Shown piece by piece: positions 51,201 to 63,200 of a DNA stretch of 64,000 nt. A program made the translations under genes and the position numbers. Numbering within the stretch: the stretch's first letter is position 1; the number at the start of each line of letters is the position of its first letter. Location of the stretch: NCBI GenBank assembly GCA_030765045.1, contig CM060965.1:21363585-21427584 (forward strand), given 5' to 3'. The notes under the pieces are model-generated. The model saw nothing but the letters and a program-made list of their open reading frames with translations, was not told where the DNA came from and made no database searches. Source of the DNA: Tenodera sinensis (Eukaryota; Arthropoda; Insecta; Mantodea; Mantidae).

Positions 51201-54200
51201 TAGTTTTCCCATGTCAGCAGGCAAATACTGGTGTGGATTACATATCAATACAGATTTATCTGCACCCTATTTTTTCTATATTCATTTCCTTTCAGCTTTC
51301 AGGATTGCAGGGCCAGGCACAACAGACATTAAATGTGAAGTGTGTATACTCTGAGAAGAGTGCCGCTTCTTCTTTGGCATAGAACCTCATACTTACCAAC
51401 ACTGAAACTTTTAAAGCTTTCCATCACCCAGCAAAATAATGTAGTGGCGGCCTCACCTCTGAGAAGGATTAAGTGACAAGTTACCTTATATCACTGCTTT
51501 TGGAAATGCCAGCCGGCAGCCAGACGACAATGGCAGCTCAAAACAAATGCTGTTGCACACATTGCTATCAAAATGCCAGGCTTTGTTTACGGCACAACCT
51601 GAGAAACTTTGATTTCCCGAAAAGTTGCTGGTACTTCAGAGGCTATGTAACCAGACTGTCTTATGAATTAAGTGTCAGAGTGTGGAGAAGTGTTTTATGG
51701 TAGCTGCAAAATTTAAAGATGGCTGATAGTTGACTAATACTATTCTTTTTTCTGTTGTACAAATAAATTTTGTGGATGCAAATGATATTTATACCACCAT
51801 CTGTACAGCCTGATTTCACGGTGTGTTTAACTACACAATACTGCAAGGCGTGGCAAGCCTGATTGGATTGTGTGTTGAGCAGACATCATTAAATTTTGCG
51901 AGAACTATAGCAGCAATGTCAAGGTTACAATATAACTGAACAGCTGTGAACTATGAGGTCACGAATTGTGATTCAGTTTTGGAAGAAATAAAGTAACATT
52001 AAAATTAGCAAACTTGTCATTTCCGAATATTCAGTGCACTAAATGTACAAAGATTAGATTTAAAATAAATGGGAATTCATTCTATAAGAATATTTGGAAG
52101 ATCTGGTACTACTGCTTCTTTCTGTCACACATGATGAAATTCTTCCTGGTACCATAAACATGAATTAAACCAAAGAACACCACACGCCGGGTTCTACATA
52201 GATTTCCATATTTTATGGTTCAAAATGTGAATTATAACAGAAATTATCATAAAAAATGAGGATCTTGTATTCTGCGCAGCCAAAGGATGCAAATAAGATG
52301 ACCAATTTACATGAAGGAGTGTATTTTACATTACTAAATGTTTGCAGCCATTTAATGCTATTTATTGGAACTAGTGCTGCAATAAAATTTAAATCTACAA
52401 ACTATGCCTTTTGTCATATTCCAGTAAAGGGGTACCTTGATCGAGATGAACAGTAGACACATATGAGCTCTGTCCATCTGCTTATGAATTAGCACAGTAC
52501 ATTGAGCTTGTAATCTAATTACAATAGAATGCAAAAGAATTTAATGCTTTGTCATGTCAATCATGAAAATCTGTAACACTTTGAATCTGCCCAAGGCACG
52601 GTAAAAATGTCTGCTTTACCATCAAGTTGTAAAAAGTCCTGCTCCTACACATTTTACTGCAAATGTATTAGAATCTTCTAACCAAACTGACCAAGCGTAG
52701 GGGTGGGACCATTGACTCTGGAAATATTCAATGTCTTGTACCTTCTGCTATCAGATCTGGCCACCTTTACTTCACCCCATGTAGTCTATTTGCTGTTAGA
52801 ATAAAGTAAAGTATTCCTCCATGCTCCACACAGAACTCTACCTCTAGTACGCTATTGGTTAACATAATATCTGTGCGTGTACATATAAACGATATTAATA
52901 TTGTCACTGTGCAATTTCACCTTGTTCAGATAACCTGAATTTAACTGCTCTCTTTCTTGTTACATCAACCACTGAGCACCTGAAAGCCATTATTTTTGCA
53001 GATCACCTTTATCACGTAAGAAAGAATTCTTAGACCTCAGCCAAGATAGCACTTCAGATTTTTTCCATGTGGTGTTTAGAATGCCCCTGCTCTTACTGTA
53101 TGGTGAGAGGCATTGTCCATTATCATCACACGTTACCAGGTCATTTATAGCCATGGTAGGATAGTTCTCTGAAAACTTACTGAATACATTCTACTTTTCA
53201 CCGTTCTTTAAAAGGCATTCCTTGCATGTGTTTAAGAAAACCACTTGTACTTAATCTTGCCAAGATGGTGCTGAGGCAACAGACAAATGCCACAGCTGAG
53301 CATATGGTATTCAAAAAAGAGAACTCAATGTTCTGTGATTGGCCATAAGGTGTAAAGTGTATTATTGCAGTATATTACATTATAACAATATGAGTGGTTC
53401 ATTGAATGCAGGTAAAGCAAGAAGCTAAATAAGCTGTGGAACTATATTTGGAATAATATGGGAGTATTAAAACATACCAGCCCATGAGGTTCATCTTCTC
53501 CTCATGCTTCTGCCTACATCTACTTTATGTTTACAGTAAATAGATTATACTGTAATAAGCCTAGGTTTGCTGCAGTGCAGAAATCCTTCTCCATTCCTAC
53601 TCAACGTACTGTTTTCCACATCAAAGGAAGTCCCCATGGAATGAGGCATGGGGGAATTGCTGATTAGACATGGGTCTGATACTCTGTTTACGATACACAG
53701 TACAGCTCAGTTACAGCTTTGTACTTTTGCGAATACCTTCTCAGTTTTAATGTAACTAGTGACCTCTATTTGTATACATTCATTGATCCTATGTTTGAAG
53801 ATGGTGTACGAAAGGCAAGTGAAGTGCGGCCAGTGGGAAAGATGTTCTTTTTAATAGCTTTACTCCTTGTGTAGCATGCTTTCTCCAACACACACATTCA
53901 CTATCCTTGTCGCTGCTTCTAAACAGATAAGAGCAGCAGGTTCCTGTCAAGGACTTTCTTTCCAACAATATCGCATCCATTCAAACTGGGCAACTCACAG
54001 AATAGCTTGAGCAGCCCCCACCCCCTTTTTTTTTTTTTTTTTTTTTTTACCTGCTATACATACGGTTATCAATACAAGAGCATGAGCAGGCTGCACTCAG
54101 AAAGTACCAGTTGCCCAGCCTGATTTAGTTGATTTGTGTGAGATTTGTTTTACTATGAAGTTGATTTTAGCTCCCTTTTTTGCTAAAATACCTCCCATTT

Positions 54201-57200
54201 CATCTAAACAAACACTGCAGTGTGCAGGGAACCACTGGAAGACTAAAATTTTGAACAGACAGCAATGGAAAAATGTGTTACATCAAATTTGTCAATGGTT
54301 GTGAATTTGGGTGCAGGGTAGTTATTTATTCATTGTAAGACCAGTTTAATTTTTAAAAAAATTGTTTCATCATATATTCTTTCTTTAAACTTCATCTTTT
54401 TGGGCTGGATAGTAGAACCAATAGCTCATTGTGCAGCTTCACAATCAGAGTATTGGATAATGTTAATGATCACTTTATTGATCTGCCCCAGGTATAATGT
54501 AAATAAAGCTACACCTCTGTGGTGTTAGGAAGTACCTGTTGAAATTGAATACCAGTCACTTAATTTCAAACCCTTAGTACTGGGTACTGAAAGATGCACT
54601 AAACCTCTCTCATCTCATTCATGTAGACTCGTGAACCTACATAAATATTTCAGTTATGCCAAAATACCATACTTTAAAGGAAATTTCAAATCTTATCAAT
54701 TAATAGATTATTACATGTAATTTATGTCTAATAATTATACTCTTCACACTATCCTCGTGTGAGTAAGTTGGAAAACTTAAATAACATTACATGAGTTACT
54801 ATGATTAGATACAAAAATCAATAACATGAGAAAGGTTCAGCATAGTTTTGATAGTTCAGGTACTTAGCAGGCATGGGAAGCTAAAGATCAGATTTTTCTG
54901 GTCAAAAGCACTGAAGTTTTCAAACCCAATTCAACTTTCACAATGATACGATCTTTTAAGAACATGTTTCTACTGACAAAAGCAACAATCAGCAACTATC
55001 TTGATGAACTGGAGGGAGAAGCTTATCACTGTTTAGAATCTCATTCTTTGGGCATTTTATTCTTCAAGGAATAGACCACCACACTATGTGATGTTAAAGT
55101 TCCATTGCAGATCATAGTTCCACTTACTGCCCAATTTTTTTCCTGAATAGTCCGCAAAAATAATGGAGTAAATTTATTTTCTTAAACACAACAGTATCAG
55201 TAACTTCACTTAACATTTTTATCCTCTTTTCTTTTATATTCCGACCTGTGAGTGCACTACTGCTCAGTGATGTCAACTTTACTTTTCTCTTAACATTAAA
55301 TTACGCCCAAACATTCTGTCTGTGAATAATGCAGCACGTTTTTCATTGCATTCTCCATATCCAAGCTCATCTAGTTTTTTGAGTGTTTTTAATATTACCA
55401 GTTGTTCAGCCTGGTTATTCGTGAATTGAGGATGCAACTTGAACTTTAATTTATATGCCAGAGTGCCATGGATGAAGATGATCCCTGCTGCCCCACCTTT
55501 ATCTCCAGTTTTGCTACCATTGGTGTACAATTTCAACTGCATATTCATTGCTGTGTGTGGTGTGTGTGTGTGTGTGCACTGAACAGCAATTTTAACTGTT
55601 TAAGAGATAGTATTTCCCCTTTGGGATCCACTACTTAATAAGATTGGTATCTTAATCATATAGGTGCATGGGCAGCATTTTAAAACTTGCTCTACTGCGT
55701 AGAGTCAAGATAGAGATACTTGCACATCTATTCTTAGTCTGAAAATGTGCAACAGTTCATTTGTGGATCACTTTTGGGATGTGCTTCTTTTAGTTCATTT
55801 TGAACCACCACAGAAATTTGATGTGTACCCTTTATTTGAGCAGTGAAGTTCATGGATAAACAGGTTACATTACAGTATGTGTGAACAGATTAACTGGTAT
55901 TTAGTCCTCCAGCTAAAGAAATTATTTGAGTATTTTTAAAACCAGTTCCAAAAGCAACTCTCTGATTATAGATCAGGTACATGCATGTGTTCAATAGAGG
56001 ACAATGCCCACTTGAGATCTTCCAGTCAATTAATTGTAATATGCTTTTGAGCTTCATCCAAAAGATAAATACTATAGATGACATTTTGGAACATATAATT
56101 AGCACCTTGGAAAGTGATTCAAGACTGTTACTATGATGAATAAATATTGTTTTTAAACATTATGTGAGGAGTAATTACAGTAGTTATTTGGCATACATGC
56201 CACTGTTAACAGTACATTACGATTATTTATTTATGCCAACAAACTTACTGCTGATGGTAATTATTATTTATTTATGCCAACAAACTTACTGTTGGTGTTT
56301 TTAAACACACAAGCCGTGTGTGGGCAAAGTTTGAGAGGTAGAACTGGAACTTAAAAATTCAATGCCACAACTGGGATTTGAACCACAGACCTTCCGCTTA
56401 CTGGGCGGACGCTCTAACCACTGAGCTATTGTGACAAACTGCCAGAATGGCATTAAATTCTCAAACCATTTCCATTGTGGTTAGAGTGTTTCAGTCATAT
56501 TCAGTGTTCAGTTTCAGTGGTTAGAGTGTCCGCCCGGTAAGTGGAAGGTCTGTGGTTCAAATCCCAGTTGTGGCATTGAATTTTTAAGTTCCAGTTCTAC
56601 CCTTACTGCTGATGTTTTGTTTTAAAATCAACTCGGTTGGAGAATTCAATGTTATACCAGCAAGTTGTCACAGTAGTCCAGTGGTTGGAGCAGCCCACAT
56701 GAAGAGTAAGGTCTGTGGTTCAAATCCTAGTTATGGCATTGAGTTTTTCAGTTCCAATTCTACCTCTCAGTACACTACAAATTTGTGCATGCAAGGCTGA
56801 ATGTTGGATGTAAGGGAGAGGACAGTCTTGCTGCTTGGCAATATCTGAATCATATGATTTGAAAGAATCTTGAGTCAAGTAACAGCAAACCAAGAGTATT
56901 ATCTTACAAAGCAGGAATACTTCACGTGGTAGCGTCTGTAGCCTGCACTCAGTAGGCCGTGGATTCAATTCTTGTGGTCAGCCATAGGTGTTTTTTTGGG
57001 TGTTCCTCCATGTCACTAGGCAAATGCTGGCAGGGATAACTACTTGCCCAAATTTCCCCTCCCTTCCTTTCAATCCACTCTTTTCATGGTCAGAAAAAAG
57101 ATGGACGAGTTTGGCACTGCTGTATGAGAACTTTGCACACTGTAACTGCCATTATCAACACTTCTATAGTGCTTCTCAAACGGGAAGAGTTCTGAACTGT

Positions 57201-60200
57201 AGCCAATAAGATACGTTTACATGCACAGCATTGCAAGCTAATTACCCCCACTCTTCACATTTCTTGGCGTGCATCAAGCCCCACTTAAGGGGAAAGCAAT
57301 ATGACAACACAGCAGGACTCCGATTGGTTACCGGCCTGAAGATGCTCAAGGACAAACTCCTTCTCATTTGAAAAGCACAGTAGTCCAGTCCAGTCCAGTC
57401 TAGTCTAGTCTAGTTCAGTCAGCCCACTCCACGAGTATCTTGCTGTTAGCTACAAGTAAACAAGCAAATATTACCTGGCAAAGCTATGAAGCATATCAGA
57501 AAGAACATGAAACTGCCCAGTTGTTTATGCGAGCTTATCACATAAACATGGCTAGACGGTGTGTGTACACTCTGTTCAGATGCAATCATATCTCCAGGAC
57601 AGCAATGTCTCGTATCGGCAGGCGCAAGAGATCACCTATTTGTATTTTATCACTGACTATACTCCAAGTTAATATTTTGCTCTTCTAATAAACAAGATAA
57701 GAAGCGATCGTAGCACTCAACCACCAAGGTCAATATACCTCAACACTTTACCAGGTAATACTTGTGGACATCAATAAATATTGATAAATATTAGTAACTA
57801 AAACTTCATTTATATTTTGTAACTATGCATTATATTCCAATTCCAAATGTTTCAGTAATCACTTATCTGCACCAATTATTTCCAAAACACGTTTGGAATT
57901 GGAATATAGTTTTAGTCACCAATATTTATATTTGTTGATTTATATTCCGCCACTGCTGAGCGCTTCGGTTTTTTCGTTGTATTACTTATGGACATATCTG
58001 AATATTACTTTGGAATAATTATTTGGAACCTAGATTATTGAGGAACTAGACAGATTCTTTGGTACTGGAATAGTCAGAACTGTCACAACCAAATTTCTGA
58101 ATCAGATTCTGGAAAAAGTGGGACTGTCTGGTATTCAGAAAAATATGGTAGCAAGCTTGAAACAAATTTCCTTTAGATTCTTCACACGCTTCATTATGTG
58201 CTTGTTCCACAATCCCACTAGATTCTTAAAATAGCTAGCAATGCAACAACTCACTGGTTGTCTCTCGTAATGTTATACGCCAAGAATGACTAAGAAATAT
58301 ATGGCTCGAAACATTGTCAGCGTAGCACCAAAGAACTTGCAATATTACTACGATAAGTGAAGTTTTTAGTTTCTAATTTTGTTCTTACTTTAGATAACAC
58401 AGTATATTCTACATTTAACTGGTATTAAAAACCACAGCAATTTAATACATTGGTGCTGTTTTTATATTATTTATAAGGAATGTGCTGAGCTATGAGACTC
58501 CTTTTCTATCCCAGGTCGTGGTACTAGATGGAATGAACATACACTCGATGTTTATTTCACTACATTACTTTATTAACACTTTTTCTTGGGTTTACACTTA
58601 AATAACATTTCGTCGCACCAATTTATATTATCTTGATAGTCTTTCCAGTTTTTTAACAACTTTAGAACAAAAGCTTCATGAAAGTTTAATCAATTTTCTA
58701 CTCACACCCAAGAGCACTGTAAAAACACGTCTTTTCATACCAAAGACATGGACGCTATTATTAAATTATAGTGCCGCAACACATGACACTACCTTCTTTT
58801 TGTGTACATCCGCGTATGCGTTCATCAAATAGTTCCTGTATTGTTAGGGAAGCGATCTTTAGCTATTCTCCCTTCGCTTTTAATATTGAACACATATAAT
58901 TCTTTTATTTATACATATATATTAAATTTAGATATGGAAATATTTATGAGCTCTTTAAACAAACTTAATTGTTTGTAACAATGAACAATAGCAACACTTT
59001 TTCGTCACTCAACCAACTCGTACCAACACCAAAAACAAATTACACTCTTAACAAATATTCACATAAATGATTTTCTTTTGGGGTCTTACAATATCCTGTC
59101 TCAACATGTAGTCTAATATTTAAATAAGACTACTCAGTTTCACGAAGGACTGCAGTGGCTTGAGCGCTGGAAGTGAACATGCACATTAAAGCTCAAGGTA
59201 ATAAATAAAAAGAATTTCTCTGAGTTTGGCAACTATTTCTGATGTGATCCACTGTTCCTTTGCTTGGCACTGTTTCATTAATGCATTCAGTTTAGTCAGT
59301 GTTCAAGTCATAGCAGATAGTGTAAAAAGGAGAGCACCTTTGTCACGTCAGTTGAATAAAGTAGAGGGAAGTTATAATATGAACCTCAAATTGCAGGTTC
59401 TGTGTGTGGCAAAATGTACAAATATCATACAGGCTCTACATAGTAAAAGTGAGTCAGTTTACTGACCTTACATGCACTTTAAAAAAAAAAAAAATTGGAC
59501 ATGATTCAGGAATGAATTTGCTCCCATCCTGAAGCTGATGCCAAGTTCTAGAGACTGGTGTCATGTTGGAGATTTCAGCACTGCCCTTCTACTGAAGATT
59601 TTTGGCAGTACTTGTGGCTAAAAAACCATAAAATCGATCCTGAACATATACTGTTAAACAGTATCTCAAATGTGAAACTACTAAGTCTGTGAGAATATAT
59701 TTCGTTTTGAAAAATAAAGATCGAGTTTTCAATTTTGAGTTACCTCCAAGAGACAACCTCAGCAGAAATTCCTGGACAAGTCACCAGTCATCTCCAACAC
59801 ACTGACATCATGCTCCAGCAAATGTGCTCCCAAAACATATCCCATTTGAGAGGTAGAACTGGAACTTAAATATTCAATGCCACAGCTGGGATTTGAACCA
59901 CAGACCCTCCGCTTACGAGGCAGGTGCTCTAACCATTAAGCTACTGTGACAACCTGCCAGAATGGCATTGAATTCTCAAACCAGTTTGTATTTTTCCCGG
60001 TAAACCAACAGTAAGTTTGTTGGCATAAATAAATAATATCCCATTTAAGAGGTAGAACCGGAACTTAAAAATTCAATGCCACAACTGGGATTTGAACCAC
60101 AGACCTTCCGCTTGCCGGGCGGACGCTCTACCACTGAGCTATTCTGACAAACTGCCAGAATGGCATTAAATTCTCAAGCCAGTTCGTATTTCTCCTGGTA

Positions 60201-63200
60201 AACCACAAAGGCAGTCTCACATCAGAAACAATTACCCCAATGGTGACTTACTATTGTAAGTACTTTATATCCCAAGATTAAATAACCTTCACATGGTAAT
60301 TATTATTTATTTGTGCCAACAAACTTACTGTTGGTGTTTTTTAACACACAAGCCGTGTGTGGGCAAAGTTCAAGAGGTAGAACCGGAACTTAAAAATTCA
60401 ATGCCACAACTGGGATTTGAACCACAGACCTTCCGCTTGCCGGGCGGACGCTCTACCACTGAGCTATTGTGACGAACTGCCAGAATGGCATTAAATTCTC
60501 AAGCCAGTTCGTATTTCTCCTGGTAAACCACAAAGGCAGTCTCACATCAGAAACAATTACCCCAATGGTGACTTACTATTGTAAGTACTTTATATCCCAA
60601 GATTAAATAACCTTCACATGGTAATTATTATTTATTTGTGCCAACAAACTTACTGTTGGTGTTTTTAAACACACAAGCCGTGTGTGGGCAAAGTTTAAGA
60701 GGTAGAACCGGAAATTAAAAATTCAATGCCACAACTGGGATTTGAACCACAGACCTTCCGCTTGCCGGGCGGACGCTCTACCACTGAGCTATTGTGACAA
60801 ACTGCCAGAATGGCATTAAATTCTCAAGCCAGTTCGTATTTCTCCTGGTAAACCACAAAGGCAGTCTCACATCAGAAACAATTACCCCAATGGTGACTTA
60901 CTATTGTAAGTACTTTATATCCCAAGATTAAATAACCTTCACATGGTAATTATTATTTATTTGTGCCAACAAACTTACTGTTGGTGTTTTTAAACACACA
61001 AGCCGTGTGTGGGCAAAGTTTAAGAGGTAGAACCGGAACTTAAAAATTCAATGCCACAACTGGGATTTGAACCACAGACCTTCCGCTTGCCGGGCGGACG
61101 CTCTACCACTGAGCTATTCTGACAAACTGCCAGAATGGCATTAAATTCTCAAGCCAGTTCGTATTTCTCCTGGTAAACCACAAAGGCAGTCTCACATCAG
61201 AAACAATTACCCCAATGGTGACTTACTATTGTAAGTACTTTATATCCCAAGATTAAATAACCTTCACATGGTAATTATTATTTATTTGTGCCAACAAACT
61301 TACTGTTGGTGTTTTTAAACACACAAGCCGTGTGTGGGCAAAGTTTAAGAGGTAGAACCGGAACTTAAAAATTCAATGCCACAACTGGGATTTGAACCAC
61401 AGACCTTCCGCTTGCCGGGCGGACGCTCTACCACTGAGCTATTGTGACAAACTGCCAGAATGGCATTAAATTCTCAAGCCAGTTCGTATTTCTCCTGGTA
61501 AACCACAAAGGCAGTCTCACATCAGAAACAATTACCCCAATGGTGACTTACTATTGTAAGTACTTTATATCCCAAGATTAAATAACCTTCACATGGTAAT
61601 TATTATTTATTTGTGCCAACAAACTTACTGTTGGTGTTTTTAAACACACAAGCCGTGTGTGGGCAAAGTTTAAGAGGTAGAACCGGAACTTAAAAATTCA
61701 ATGCCACAACTGGGATTTGAACCACAGACCATTCTGGCAGTTTGTCACAATAGCTCAGTGGTAGAGCGTCCGCCCGGCAAGCGGAAGGTCTGTGGTTCAA
61801 ATCCCAGTTGTGGCATTGAATTTTTAAGTTCCGGTTCTACCTCTTAAACTTTGCCCACACACGGCTTGTGTGTTTAAAAACACCAACAGTAAGTTTGTTG
61901 GCACAAATAAATAATAATATCCCATTTGTTTAACCTCTTGAGCGATGGCCATTTAAAACGTCTGTGAGCCGAGAACTGCTACCCAATATCCAGCGCAGGG
62001 CATTTAAAGTGTGTCGTATATACACAGCTGTATTTTGTGTAAATATTAAGTTATTTTAATGAAACAAAAACTGGTATAAAACTCGTTATTTGCAATATAA
62101 ATGTACGTCATCAGCAAAGTTGAGTTGTATTTACAAAACGTTGAAATGGCACAATTTTGTTTCACTGTGGTGAAAAGTCAACTTTGCTCTGTTGAACACA
62201 TCTAATGTAAGTTCTCGGAAAGATACAGTAAAGAAACACCCATTGTATGTGTGGCTTATGCGTCAGCATACTGTGTAATAAAGCACTACTGCATGCGTGG
62301 TCTCTTGAGTCATCAGAATAGATCAACATTGCAACTTTTGCTTACGCGAGTTTCGTAACTTAGTAGAGTCTGTGTCTTTCTTTGTTGAAATACATACGTA
62401 TACTTTCCTGCTTGTAGCTGAAGGGAGAAGTGGTATAAAAAGGTGTTTTTGCACCAACTGGATATGTTGTTGCTGTTAGCTAATGCTGGATTTCTGACAA
62501 TGAAGTCATTAATCCTCTTGCTCTCCAATATTTTTCACTGATGGGTGGGGCATTAGAAGTGGCCGGGCATATTTGAAGGTGGTCTCGATCCATTTCCTCT
62601 TGCAGATCACATAGAGGACAGAGTGGTGAAGAATATATCCCAAACCAACTGGATATAACCATATACAATTGTTTGGTAATTTGGAGAGCTCTCTAAACCC
62701 ACACAGGACAAGGACCGACCTTGACTTCCGACTATAAATAGCTCGCAGCCTAATTGAACAATACCACGTTGGGGGTTGAAAATCCAAAACCCCTGCACCC
62801 CTCAGACTTCAAGGAAAACATTATCCTAAAAGGATACCACCAACAGCAAAGAAGTCCCGCCCATCTCGAAAGTGTTTCGTGTGCCGCAAGAAGGGAATTT
62901 GCGAATGTGGAGATGTAGGTACCCTTGTGTGTTTATCCCTGTTTTGAGGTAAACCACTGCAGAACGAACATATTAAGGTAAGCCAATAAAGTATCTAGAC
63001 TTTACTAAAATGGTTCATAAAGGGAAAATCAAAATAAGTTGGGTTGGATAAGGGATAAATAAGGGTTAAATGCTTAAACGCACAGGACGTGTATACACGC
63101 CCATATCGCTCATCCGTCATTTTAAATGGACGTGATTTCACGTCCATATCCCTCAAGAGGTTAAAAGAAAGTAAGATATCTGGTGTCAGTAAACAGACTC

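Noticed and set aside
59900..61813. Repeated tRNA-like sequences that might be called as a tRNA gene cluster
   Set aside because: They have A and B boxes and a partial cloverleaf, but the T arm does not pair, U33 is missing, and each is joined to a SINE body and tail. They are SINE heads.
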